Below are positions 33,171-44,426 of a DNA stretch of 64,000 nt, in pieces. Made by a program: the position numbers and the translations under genes. Origin of the DNA: Globodera rostochiensis. Taxonomy: Eukaryota; Nematoda; Chromadorea; Rhabditida; Heteroderidae. Under the pieces are notes generated by a model. It was not told the DNA's origin. It worked only from the letters and a program-made list of their open reading frames with translations, and did no database searches. The DNA lies in NCBI GenBank assembly GCA_018350325.1, contig JAEVLN010000012.1, forward strand, positions 2,968,378 to 3,032,377. Reading direction: 5' to 3'. Position 1 is the first letter of the stretch, and every line of letters begins with the position of its first letter.

Positions 33171-34038
33171 ATGCAGCGGCGCCACGGCTCGCTTATCAAA
33201 GACAATTCGTTCAACGCCGGCACCGGCGCCGTAACATTGGGGGACATGGAGCCGCTTCAGAGTCTGCAGCGAAAGTTTTCCATTTCGGCCTGCCGACGAC
33301 AGTCGTCCATCGATTTGCTGGCCGAACATCAATTTCTGTTGACCATTGTGATTAGCAATGCGTCAAGCCACGAATGCATCTCGTTCAAGCAGGACGGAGG
33401 CCGTTTCGACTCGTCGCAGTTCACATTGAAGTTCCACACCAACACTTTCTACAAAATTTATGTGAAGACAAAGCCAACCCAAAACTTCTTGTGGGTGTTT
33501 ATTCTCTCCCCATTCAAAGTTAAGCATCTTTCAGAAGCTTAAACATTGGAGGAAATGACTTAAAATTGGACCCAATTGAGGGAGGCAGCGGCGAGTACGT
33601 GGCAATTTGGGTACGCTTTCAACGGCTGCTGGGAGTTGCTTCTTCCCCCATTATTTACTTTAAGAACACGGCGGACAAAGAGCCAACTAAAAAAGGGACA
33701 CGACGGGACATCGAATTCGTCCTCTCGGTGAGAAACAGTGGCCGACGCCGTTGATTTGTGAGATCAGAATAGAGAAAAGTGATCAGATTGGAGAGAATTC
33801 CGATTTGAAGGAGGAAAGTGATCAGAATTCTTTGGCCTGGGGGTTATTATTTTTGAATTCGCTTTAAATTAACTAATTTAAGGGCCCAGACAAAACACTG
33901 AACAAAAAATTGCAAGTGAAATTCTACTCCCACAACGACACGCACGCCGGATGGGGCCAGAAGCTGGACCAAATCACTTGGCATTGCTCCCCCAACGACG
34001 TCGGACAAGTTTTTGTATTGGAAGAACAGACACTTTAA
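33171..34038 (+). CDS. CB1 cannabinoid receptor-interacting protein 1 homologue (CNRIP1)
   Basis: Four exons: 33171-33490, 33535-33610, 33665-33727 and 33883-34038. After an N-terminal extension of about 50 residues absent from the human protein (MQRRHGSLIKDNSFNAGTG), the sequence follows the CNRIP1 beta-barrel: FLLTIVISNASSHECISF, FKQDGGRFDSSQ, TFYKIYVKTKPTQNF, LNIGGNDLKLDPIEG, GTRRDIEFVLSGPDKTL, LQVKFYSHNDTHAGWGQKL and ITWHCSPNDVGQVFVLEEQ. In vertebrates CNRIP1 binds the CB1 receptor tail. Nematodes lack a clear CB1, so the conserved role is probably different (inference). The start follows a 40-bp AT-rich stretch downstream of the poly-C array. Confidence 0.9.
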
Positions 34039-34375
34039 TGAGTGAGCTTTCTAAAACAAAAGGCCAGGCAATTTGTAAAGAATCATCGCAAATCGATCGG
34101 ACAAATTTTTTTGACAATTTGCTATAAATGCTTATTACGGAACATAAAGCCAATTCCATTTCCCATTTACGCCATGAACCCGCTCCCGATGCAAAGCCTC
34201 CCCCCCCCCCGTCGATTCCACCCCCCCCCCCCCCCTCGAAACTGGGGGGGGGGGGGATTCGGGCTGTTTTCGCCTGGGGGGATTCAACCCGTTTTTTTCT
34301 TTTGTATTTAAAATAGTAAATAGGTATAATGTAAAACAATTCTCCATCTGATCACTCGCCAATGGTCGCACTTTT

Positions 34376-37300
34376 TTACCAATCGTTCTGTTCCATTTGT
34401 TTCTTGGTCAGCCCCAATTTCATGGCCAACGCGTAACCATTCAGCAATTGGCTGGCATTCGGACCGATTAAGTGAAGGCCAACGACACATTCCTGACATT
34501 TTTATGATCAAATTGATTAAACAGTTCTTCCCCCCAGGGGCCATTTCCATTTGTCCACCACCCGTTTCTTTCTGATCACTCACTATCTCCCCACCCCCCC
34601 CCCCCACCAGAAGCTATTCCATACAATTTCCTTTTTTTGATCACTCATTACCTTCACGCAAATCATTTTGGCTTTCTCCGCCGCTATTGGCACGTGCCCG
34701 TCTCTGTAGACGTGCATTAAATGCCTTCCGAATTTGCGTTCCGTTTCCTCCTCATTAAGGCCACAACCGGCGTATTCCGTCGGCGGAATTAGCATCGTTC
34801 TGACCATCGGCGTATCGTTTTCCATCTGCCAAAGTAAAGAATAAAATAATACACAAATTAAATTAACCGTTTCGACGTTCGCCTCGCACATTCGTCGAAC
34901 GAGCATTCGCACCCTTCGGCAGTTTCCCTCCTCCGACTGCGCCGGAGGCGACGTCCCTCCCGTCCAGCGTTGCTCCAACCGAACATCGCCAATGGCGTAC
35001 ACATTCGGCGCCAGCAAAAGTTCCGACGACGACAGCTTTCTGCTGCTGATACTTGCACAGCCAGCAGTTGAGTCCGTAGTCGGCGAGCAGTTCACATTCG
35101 AATTGCGAGATTGGACATTGGCAAGAACCAATTCCTCGGCCGAATGGGAACGCCGTCCAACAGAAATGACCACCTTTTGATGAGTGAGAGGTTATAAATA
35201 GAGGAAATAGTTGCCAATGCCAATCTTGCCACTTTTTTGGGTGGGGACGTCCGTTTGAGTCCCACCGGGCGGGCGGAATAACCTTTTTTTCCCCTCAAAG
35301 TTTTGAGGTGCTCGAAATTCGTTAGTTTAGTTTTGGTGGACACAATGTTTTTAACTCTTTAGACGACAGACTGACTGTGTTGAACTCCTCCAAAAACGGC
35401 GCCCAATCACCGGCCCCGCCCTTTTCTGCCGGTTTGCTCCAGGCACTCGTTGCGTAAACGCGTAAAATGGCCGATTTATCGTCGGTGGATGCCCTCAACT
35501 GTTCAAATTTAGTCGGCAGACTTCTAAAAGTCGCTTTTTTGTGCCCTTCTTATTCGAATAAATCAGAAACGAACATAAAAAAGCGAATTCCCAATTGGCA
35601 CAATTTGTCTTTGATTGAAAGAATGAACTCGGAATCGAAGCAATCCAATTTTGATGGTTTGATTCTTCTGGGCGAGTAAGTGTTCGTCATGATCTGAATT
35701 CCAAAATGATCTTTCGCGTCCCCAGTCCAATCAATCAATGATCAGAGAGTGAGGCGATCAATAATTGGCCCAACCGACCGTCACATCGTTGCCAAGCGCC
35801 TTCAGAATGGCTGCTGACTCCAACAGCTGTGGATCCGCGTCGTCTTCACAGAAGAACAACGTTCTGCCGGGGTTGTGCTTTAGTGCGAACAGTTCTTCAC
35901 TGAATGACAAGAAAATACATAACGACAATTAATCATTTTCTAATTAGGCGCCCACTTCGAAATGCAGAATTCTTTGGCACCGGGCACATTTTCGAGTACT
36001 TTCGATTCGCTTTTTGGGACCAGCAAAAATTTGTCTGCACAAATTTTGGCCAATTTGCTCTGTGCCAAATTGGTGTCGGTGTCCATCTGACAAACGGTGA
36101 GCTCGTGGGTCCCGGAGAAGTGGCAGGCCGTCACGGAGAACAATTGCACCTTTGGAGGAATTGTGGCATCAATTTGAATTTCAAACGCCCCCCCCCAGGC
36201 ATTTGGTCGGCGCCTTTCTCGCCCACCTGCCCTCGTTCGAATGCCGCCTCCGTCCGTTGCCGCTTCAGCAGCGTCTTTTGCACGATGGCCTCGCGCACAC
36301 ATCGCCAATCCAACCAAAAGTTGACTCGGCCACCCTCCGAACATTCGACGGTCCAACCCTTCAGTTGCGCCTCCTCTCAAATGGAATTATTGCCCCACCG
36401 TATCCAACCAAATCACACCGATTGAGTGTCGCATTAGCGCTGCCCGATTTGCCATTTCCTTGGCTATTTGTTCGTCCACAAAAGCGTTACGTCCTCTCCC
36501 GTTCTGTTGCTTGACTTCCACCAGTGCCACCCTTTTGCCAAATTTGACTGCCTCCTGTCAAATGCACAAATAAATTCGAAACCCCCCCCCCCCCAATTCC
36601 GCGCAACAAATGAACGGACCTCCACCGCTCTCTCCGCCACCGCATTCCCTTCGCCGCAGCCAATCACCACCAGGCCGAAGTCGTGTGCGCACAGCGATTC
36701 CGCCAGAAATCCGTTGCTCATTAGCCGCTTCAATTCGGCAAAACCGCCCACACAATCGCCGTTGAGGAAGATCAGAGGCAACCCCTGCCTCCTCACGCGA
36801 TCCAACAATTTGCCCGCACAGTGATGGTCAACAGCGAGGAAATGTGTCGTGGAGAAGGCATCCGTCGACGGGTCTCTGCCGACAGCGCGACACGCGGAGG
36901 CAACGACGGAAGAGATCTTTGGAGGTTAGACAAATTCGGGAGGGTCGGCGACTTCGGGAATTAGCCACCATTGGGGGGGGGGGGGAGTCGACTTGGTTTA
37001 GTGATGGGGCGGGGGGGGGGGGGGAGTCGACTTGGTTTAGTGATGGGGCGGGGGGGGGGAGTCGACTTGGTTTAGTGATGGGGGGGGGGGGGGGGAGTCG
37101 ACTTGGTTTAGTGATGGGGCGGGGGGGGGGGGAGTCGACTTGGTTTAGTGATGGGGCTCGGGGCTCATTACTTGCTCATAAACAATCCCCCCGGGGCGGG
37201 GCAAAGACTTAATTTCTTTAAAATCGTTTTTTTATTTTATCTCCAAATTCGTCCGGCCGAGTCCATCACCTGTTGGTCAACATCCGAGCCGGCTCTTCTC

Positions 37301-37539
37301 ACCACGCAAATGCGTTTCTGAGCGATGAGTTTAAATATTGCGCAAATAGAAATATCGTCGTCGTTGGGGGGCACCACCGACGAATTGCTGCGGTTGAAGG
37401 CTTTTGCGTGTTCCATTAGTGCGGGCGACGACGCCACGTGGTGGCGAGGAGTCATCGGCGACAGAACGTATTTGTTGTTATTCCCTTTGGCGTTGACAAT
37501 CACAGCGGAGGAACTGAGCAAAGAGTTCACTTTGTTCAT
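34376..37539 (-). CDS. Thioredoxin-reductase-like protein lacking redox and NADPH motifs (predicted pseudoenzyme)
   Basis: Start at 37539 (MNKVNSLLSSSAVIVNAKGN). An N-terminal glutaredoxin-like domain follows: FKLIAQKRICVVRRAGSD, then GLPLIFLNGDCVGGFAELK, as in metazoan cytosolic TrxR. The FAD-domain start HDFGLVVIGCGEGNAVAERA has lost the third glycine of GxGxxG. Where TrxR has the CVNVGC disulfide, this gene reads NGRGRNAFVDEQIAKEM. The linker ICADKFLLV...NVPGAKEFCIS is recognisable, then FALKHNPGRTLFF, but the NADPH site GASYVALECA reads CEDDADPQLLESA. APNVYAIGDV and the dimer-interface block CVVGLHLIGPNASQLLNGY are kept. The protein stops after GLTKKQMEQNDW, before the HPT catalytic segment and the Cys-Sec tail. 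Frames and splice sites are otherwise intact across about eight exons. Confidence 0.82.
36968..37158. repeat. G-rich tandem repeat in the TrxR-like gene, about 5 copies
   Basis: The unit AGTCGACTTGGTTTAGTGAT plus GGGGCGGGGG... recurs five times with a variable G run (9-14 nt). It lies in the intron between the glutaredoxin-like exon (ends near 37264) and the next exon (near 36920). Confidence 0.9.
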
Positions 37540-38568
37540 ACCAGGGAGCTCACTCGCTTACAATCAAAAAGTGCCTGGAAAAGAACACAGAATATTCGGA
37601 GCATCCGGCAAACGGTGCCCGAAACGGAACGTAATCCAGACCAAATGCGATTCTTTGGCAAACAAATTGGAGAGGGGGAGAGGACTTTTTAAGAGAAAAA
37701 GCAGCTACTCAGACAGAGGATGGAACGTAAGGGGGGGGGGCTATCCATCCCATCAGAAGCCTCCCCTCCCTCACTCATTCACATCACCAACCAACCAACC
37801 AACTTAACCATCACCACAATTCATCCTCCGAAAGCAGGCAAAGCGGTGGGTGGGGGGGGGGGGGTGCCCAACCACAAACATTCACCAAACCAATCCACTT
37901 GAAATTGCATTTAGTGAGAGGAATGGAGGGGGGGGGGGGGACTCGGCGTGGGGTTTCTTTGGCCAATTCCAAGAAAGAAGTGGGCAAACGACGACGGCTC
38001 CTTTTAATTTGTTCCGAGTGAAAGTTTAAAGGCTTAAAAGGAAGACCGGCGGGTGTAATCAATCGCACGACGAAATTTGTTTGGTGTTCATCACCAAAAG
38101 CATCCTTCCCCAATTTCCCAAGGCTCTTAAGTTACCTAAAAGAACAAAATACAAATTTTAGTCGCAATTCTTTCGAGAAACATCAATTTGAACATATTTC
38201 TTTGCTGAAATCAATGTTAGTTAAATGGCAAGAATACAAGTTTATGGGAAAGTCCCAAGTTGTCAAGCTTTCGGACGAGAGCTCCGACCTAAGGACGCCT
38301 GACCGGTCCAACCGTCTTCGAAAGACCAGAATTGACAAGCGACACGCTGCAAACCAACAAATTGCTGCCGACCGACCCAAACTGCTTTTAAACTATCGCC
38401 ATGGGATAACTCATTGGCTCAAAGTCGCCATTGGCAAATGTCTTCCAAATTCGCCCACTACCGCGGGGCCCTTTCCCCCACAAATGCTCATTCCTTCAAT
38501 CATTTACATTTTCGCCGTCGACCCGATCGAGCAATAAATATTTTTTATTCAAAAGCACTCGAATTTTG
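37540..38568. other. Intergenic upstream of the TrxR-like gene
   Basis: G runs occur near 37730, 37850 and 37930. A 111-residue open frame on + (38205-38537) has no recognisable motif and is not called. It should contain the TrxR-like promoter and the RNASEH2A 3' UTR. Confidence 0.45.
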
Positions 38569-40335
38569 TCAGATGAGTTCCGTCGCATTGGAAAGTCCCC
38601 TCTCCGTAAAGAATGCGTGTCGGCGGACTCCCTTCTTTGTCGGAGACCGTTTCTTCTCGCGCGCCTTTGACCAAAGTTCCGTGAGCGTTAATTGTTTGGA
38701 TGTGTCCAATGATGGCGTGTCCCTGAAGCAGACGGCGTTTTGTCTAATTTTTGGGTTTACTGCATTTTTAATCATTTAAAAAAAATTTTTTTGACCACTT
38801 CTAGGAGGTAAGCAGAGTCGACAGAGCGAAAAATTTAAAGGTTCATTCGCTATGAAACAAAAGTCCCCCCATAAATATTCTCAAAAAATTAACACGGCAC
38901 TACGTTTCAAAAATGTCCGTTCTTTTTGCACCACTCACCATGTGTATTTAATCGCCCTTCTCTCCAGTACCCTTTCAACAGTCTTCCAGCTGAATCTGAC
39001 CAACGATGGATAGCCGAAGACGGGGTCCACCATTGTTCTAATGAACTTTTTAGTCAGCGGGTCTGAAGTCGACACTCTTCCAATTCAAAGCCCATTAGCT
39101 AACAGCTCACCTGCCGGATATCCAGACCCAATTCCCTCTTCAGGCGCAATAAATCCACGTTCCTCGAAAACCCACTCGGCCAATTTGTCGTCCCTCGTCA
39201 CTTTGGCAACAATCGAAGCCGCGCCAACAATGCGGAAAATCGAGTCGGCCTTTTTAGAAACGATAATTTTCAGCGAAGGGAAGCGCTCGTTGAGGAAAGC
39301 TTGGTACACTTCTTCCTTATTGCCCACCAAGTCCACATAAACCTGGAAGAATTGGATAATTAGGCATATGACCAATTTATTTGGGGGTTTTTGAATCAAC
39401 CCAAATGTAAAGACAGACCCTCTATAAATCGAGATTTCCTTTGTATTCTTAAATGCTTTCCACGGAGATCGCTCCAAACACGATATACCTAATTGAATTT
39501 TTGTCTTAATTTGTTAAGGGATTTACACCCAAATTTTAAAAACACGGCGCCTATGGCTTCCCACACCCCCCCCCTTCCCCGAAAAATCGGAGTAAAAAAA
39601 ACACAACTCCGAACATTTTTTGGGAACATTTCTTAACAAAAACACAAAAGAAACACCCCTAAGAATCGAGTTTTACACGGATCCCTCCACCCCAAAAAAT
39701 TGGCTACGTGCCTGCATAAACGTGAAATGGCTACACCAACAGACCGAACTCAACACGTACTACCGGGCAGGGGAATATGTAGTGCCCATTATATTTGAGT
39801 GCGCCCTTGACCGTAGACAATCAATCATACCTCACTTAAACAAATTCCTCTCTGAAGTGCCCGTTCGATGAGCGCAACCGCACAGAGATGGCTTATCTCG
39901 TTGAGGGACTGTTTGACTCGACGTTGCATTTGTGCGCTGATTGTGCGGGGGTGAACAACGCGCACCGAATATGTGAGAAGCTGTCGTGGGAATGAACAGA
40001 TTAATCGACTCCAAGGCGCAACTCCTCACTTTCTCATCTGACTCGCTCTTTTGTCGCATGAGCTCAAATATTCGTCTCCTTTTGGAATCCGTCAAAGCTT
40101 TTGAATCATCGACTCCTAAAATAACGTTAACACTGTTTTTCAGACAATGAATACAACCGATAGTCTCAAGTTTTGCTACATCATCCGCCCTGACAATGGC
40201 ACAGCCGTAAACCATCGGACCAAGCACCGGACCTCTGCCAGCCTCATCAATTCCCATAACACACGGAACCCCTTCAGAGAAGCACGAAAAATTTGGGCCA
40301 TCCAAACACTCAGCTGCTAAGAAATTCGGTTCCAT
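38569..40335 (-). CDS. Ribonuclease H2 catalytic subunit A
   Basis: The start chosen is ATG at 40335 ([13 protein letters not shown]), close to the human start. The catalytic motif [20 protein letters not shown] follows, then [20 protein letters not shown]. Another exon has [20 protein letters not shown], and [12 protein letters not shown] carries the third acidic residue (exon begins 39342). [20 protein letters not shown] supplies the fourth, and GIGSGYPA matches the family. The C-terminus [16 protein letters not shown] is the PIP/H2A tail region. The enzyme cuts RNA in RNA-DNA hybrids and removes single ribonucleotides from genomic DNA. All catalytic acids are present. The 488-nt intron at 39343-39830 is unusually long for this gene. 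Only 163 bp separate its start from the RPS7 stop on the same strand. Confidence 0.93.
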
Positions 40336-40498
40336 TGACTGGAAACCGATGATGAGCCATATGAACGCAAAACAAATTAAAAAATAAATGTAAGGCACAA
40401 TAGCAAGCGCGGCTTCTTCTTATAAAAATCAATTCAATCTTAACACATCTCTTCAACAGCGTAACAACAAAAAATAACGGAGAGGCTCTTTATTCAGC

Positions 40499-41344
40499 TC
40501 AGAACAACGGCTCGGGAAACTCGAACACCACATCCTTCCCAGTCAAGCGCTTGTACAGGTGCGAAAAAGTGTCCACCTTGTGTTCAACGGTCGTTTGTTG
40601 TGCTTTGTCCAAGTGCACCTAATTGAGGAAACGAATCGTAACTGAACCATCCGCACATCGAACCTTGATGATCTGCTTCCCGTCCAGCTTGACCCGAGTT
40701 CGCTTGCCAACCACTTCAGCCGGAAAGACAATGTCCGAGAGAATTGCGTCATGCACAGCGGTCAGTGTCCGAGAGCGAGGACGCTTCTGTCCCAACGGCT
40801 TACGGTTCTTGCCTCGCTGGGGCTTCGGCAAAATCCTACGCTAAAATACTTATTGTTAGACACAAATCTTTCAAATAAACAAACGAAACCTTGGCAATAA
40901 AGATGATATGACAACCACTCATCTTCTTCTCAAGCTCACGGACCAACTTTGGGTGAATTTTCTGGTAGTCCCGAAGTTGAGGAACCGGAATCCATATCAA
41001 GATGCACTTTTTGTTCCCAAAGTCGTACTCCTAACAAAAACTCGACGATTAACAAGTCAATGCTAATCATTCCAAAATTAATAAAGGACAAGTCCTTAAT
41101 CTATACTAAATGCTAGTCATTTTTTCATTAATTTTTACACTTTGCTAATAGTATCTAATTATATTTTTCTGAATAAGCTGTGAGAATCCAACAATACCTG
41201 TGCCCCGACAAAGTAAACTTCACTGAGCTGTGCCTTGATCTCCGAATTTTGTCCCAATTCGGACAAAGCCGTTGCCACTTGTTTTTCAAGATCATCCGGC
41301 GCTTTGCCATCAGTCTTTACAAGTTTCTCGAAAGTAGCAACCAT
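40499..41344 (-). CDS. rps-7: 40S ribosomal protein S7 (eS7)
   Basis: Start at 41344 ([20 protein letters not shown]). The reading then follows eS7 throughout: [107 protein letters not shown] and [20 protein letters not shown], ending EFPEPLF. Four exons with short introns give a protein of about 192-195 residues, the family length. It is part of the small ribosomal subunit. It is the upstream member of a same-strand pair with RNASEH2A and is divergent from the UBE2L3-type gene. Confidence 0.96.
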
Positions 41345-42112
41345 TAATGCCAATTCGAATAAGAAAATCTAAAGCTGTTGAGGCAAAATGGTACGTAAGC
41401 GAAATGAAATGAACCGCTGCGTAATTTTGATGGACAGACATTTTAAACCAAAATTCATTTCGCCAAAAATAATTGTCATTTTGCTAAAAAAATTAATTTA
41501 GTGCCATCGCCAAGAAAAAACAAATTCAAATCTCAATTTTTTCTATCGCATTTATAAGTTTTTTCCATATTTTTTCTTGAACACTTCCAAATGAATATTT
41601 CTAGGAGGTGCTTTTAATCGTAGTATTCGGGCCTAATTTTAGTCCGTTTTTCTCGGAGTCCCTGCACCGAACAGGATTTTCTTATACGCGATTTTGTGTT
41701 AAATTTTTTAAATTGATTTTTGGACTAAATATTTGACTGGTTCGGAATTGGTAGAAATGAAGGTCAGATGGATTCTAAAACTTCACAACCGTCAAAAAAA
41801 ATTGGGGCCAATGAAAGTAAACTATTACCCAGAAACTCCCTAGAAACGCCACCTTTTGACTTTTTTAAATTTTGTTTTTAAAAGATGGAGGCGGCAAATG
41901 GACTTATTACTTCCCCTTATTAACTTAACTTCACAGTTTCTTTCTTTAGAAATCCAAATATATTTGCTCAACAAAACCATTGATTATGAGCGCTTCTTCA
42001 CGTCGTTTGCAAAAGGTTTTGCCCAAAATTCCGTTAATTTTTTGCGTTCAATCGTATCACTCTGTATAGAGCATATTCATATGCTAAATTATTTTTTGTC
42101 GTGATTTAATAG
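41345..42112. other. Divergent region; may hold the first exon of the UBE2L3-type gene
   Basis: AT-rich. A candidate mini-exon ATG|GTACGTAAG lies at 41388-41390, with a strong donor, but joining it gives only one residue before the first recognised exon. No other initiator exon is convincing. Confidence 0.35.
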
Positions 42113-42647
42113 GAACTTTCGGAGATGCGCGGCAACAATTCAGGCGCGGTTCGTGTTTTGGAGGTTGATGAGACCAATCTTCTTCGCTGGAGTCTCATGC
42201 TTTATCCAGTGAATTTGCTTTGCATAACTTAAAGGAAGCTCATATCATTAATTTAACATAAGGACCGTGAACCGTATAGCAAAGGCGCGTTTCGAGTGAC
42301 GGTTGACTTTCCGACTGAGTATCCGTTCAAACCGCCTGCTGTGACCTTTGCAACGAAGATCTATCATCCCAACATTGATGACAAGGGCCAAGTCTGTCTT
42401 GGCATCATTCTCGCAGAGAATTGGAAGCCAGCGACGCGTACTGAGCAAGTGATGAACGCGTTGCTGTCGCTGATTGCTGAGCCGGAAATTGCCCACCCGT
42501 TGCGCGCCGATCTCGCAGAGGAGTACCAACGGGACAAGAAGAAGTTCTTTAAAAATGCAGGTGGACTTGATTTTTGAGGTTCTTTTTCGTCATATTCTGT
42601 TGTTGCAGAGGATTTTACCAAAAAGCATGCGGAACGTCGCGACTGAG
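42113..42647 (+). CDS. Ubiquitin-conjugating enzyme E2, UBE2L3/UbcH7 type (first exon unresolved)
   Basis: Exons 42113-42208, 42263-42560 and 42610-42647. The first recognised exon opens after an acceptor with [20 protein letters not shown]. Then come [18 protein letters not shown], the HPN motif and catalytic Cys in [60 protein letters not shown] and the end [11 protein letters not shown]. The AENWKPAT and [11 protein letters not shown] strings are specific to the UBE2L3 branch, whose members pass ubiquitin only to cysteine, hence to RBR and HECT ligases. The N-terminal 8-10 residues (MxxxRRLxK) must come from an upstream exon that I could not place. Confidence 0.9.
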
Positions 42648-42917
42648 TGAACTTTGGGGTTTTGGGATGAATTGCGGCGGATGGTTTGTAGAAGGTCCCT
42701 TGGTAACATCTGAGGAATATCTCTCGCCTCGGATTGTTCATTTTCTAAATTATTGTTTATCTCCGTTGACGATTTGACCATTTCGATTTGCATTAACTCA
42801 AAATCATATACAATAAAAATTTCGGCTTTGCGATATATATAAATTTTATCAACTTATTTTAATCTTGTGATAATTCTTTTTTTTTATTAAACAAAATAAT
42901 AATTTTCTCTTAAATAG
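42648..42917. other. 270-bp same-strand spacer
   Basis: The spacer between the UBE2L3-type stop and the CLCC1 start is T-rich near 42880-42917 (TTTTTTTTATTAAAC, then TCTCTTAAATAG), compatible with a trans-splice acceptor. No coding signal is seen. Confidence 0.4.
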
Positions 42918-44426
42918 ATGACGTTTTTTCTTTTGCCCTTTTTATTGGGTAATGTTTTGCTCATCAGCGCTGAAATTGACGTGGATCTGAGGTGATGATT
43001 TTTTTTACCTTCTTTTACATTGATTGGTTTAGCGTCGACAAAACCAATTGGGTTGATCCCACTGACCCGTTTTCGAATTCCGCAATATTTGATGGTCAAC
43101 TCACTGGGCACGATAGCTGCAACTCGAACGAAAATTTACAGAAATGCATTAATGTGATTTAAGCAATTGTTGTCGATTAACGAAAAAAGGATTTAGGACT
43201 ATCGTCAGCTCCACGCTGAATTGGTTGGTGTAAAAGCAAACCGAGCCAATTCTGTGGATTCGCTTATGAAGCACGTTTTGAGAGGATTTTTGGACAGACT
43301 GAACATACATCTGAGTGACTCTGGACCGATTTTCAAGAAAGCACAGGTAAATACCCTAACTTTTCCGAATAGTGGTTGATTTATAATGTTTAGGTCATCT
43401 TGTCACGGGATGATTTGTCCATTTTAAGGCGATATTTGACTAGTGAAAAAGTGATTGAAGAGTTTGGGCTACGCGAAGATTTACGTGCTGCTTTGGAGAA
43501 TTTTTTAGTCGAAGTAACTTTCTGGGGAGGTTGGGCTTTTTTGTGTTTCGGTGGAGACAGTCGAAAATTCCGATATTTAAATACTTATTTTTTAATTATT
43601 ATTTTTTTACAGTCAGATATTCGCTCTGATCACTCGCTGTTTACATTTCTCCACAAGCTTCTGCCCTACGTTATGCTTCTCAACGTTATACTTCTTATAC
43701 CAGCGGCGCTCTTTTTTGTCCACTCATCGCTTTCCACACGCAAATTGATCAGTTTTGTTTTATTGAGCACTTTTTGTTGGTCTTGTTATGCAACTTATAT
43801 GCGTAAATACCAGGTGATTTTGATCTCGTATTTGGCATTTTATTTCAGATTTAAATTTGAAGGAGATTTTGGCTGAACGTTTTCTACGCACCGACAAAGT
43901 GTTCCAACGTGGAGGTGAAGCCTGTTCCCCGCAAGGGCTACTCAGTGAGGCTTTTGACGTGATGCTCAGCTACGTGAGAATAAAGCAAAAGAGCGAATGT
44001 CTGAAGGCATATGAGGTCTATTTGCTGACCCTCTTTTATTTAGTTCATTTTCTTTTCAATCAGGACCAGCTCATCGCCCCCCTCTGGCAGGTGGACCCGT
44101 TGCAAGTGATCGCCGAAGTGCTGTCCAATTTCTTCCTGGGCGGACTTCCAACCTCCGGCACCCATTTGAACCTTTTCTTCAATAATTTTTTTGTCGATAC
44201 GCCTATTCATTTGGCGTTGATTAAAATGCTATTTGCCTTCGTATTTCCATTAGCTCTCATCTACGGAACTTATTTGTATGCGAATTGTTACTTGGGAAAT
44301 GAACAACGGACCTCAAGAAAGGAACTGCGAAGGATTAAGCCTACAACAACGACATCTGCGACGATTAGCAGGAGAAATAGTCGGGCAGAACTGACTGGAG
44401 CTGAGTCGGATGCATCGCAAGCATAA
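42918..44426 (+). CDS. CLCC1-like ER/Golgi chloride channel (chloride channel CLIC-like 1)
   Basis: Seven exons: 42918-42991, 43033-43153, 43197-43346, 43394-43513, 43613-43802, 43849-44014 and 44064-44426. A signal peptide (MTFFLLPFLLGNVLLISA) precedes the family block NWVDPTDPFSNSAIFDG. Luminal helices follow: LMKHVLRGFLDRLNIHLSDS and VILSRDDLSILRRYLTSE. Membrane segments are YVMLLNVILLIPAALFFVH, ISFVLLSTFCWSCYATYM and ALIKMLFAFVFPLALIYGTY. A cytoplasmic Ser/Thr/Arg-rich tail ends at 44426. CLCC1 forms an ER anion pathway linked to ER calcium and protein folding. For exon 5 I chose the donor C|GTAAAT at 43802, because the CAG|GTGATT site three codons later breaks the frame. Confidence 0.85.

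Noticed and set aside
38202..38780. Plus-strand frames of 111-121 residues opposite the RNASEH2A 3' end
   Set aside because: The reverse strand carries the conserved RNASEH2A C-terminus and the plus frames show no family match.
41856..42104. 82-residue hydrophobic plus-strand frame before the UBE2L3-type exon
   Set aside because: It is AT-rich, unsupported by any motif, and does not supply the expected E2 N-terminus.
42887..43111. Reverse-strand frame overlapping the CLCC1 signal peptide exon
   Set aside because: The plus strand gives a signal peptide plus the WVDPTDP family block with correct splice sites.
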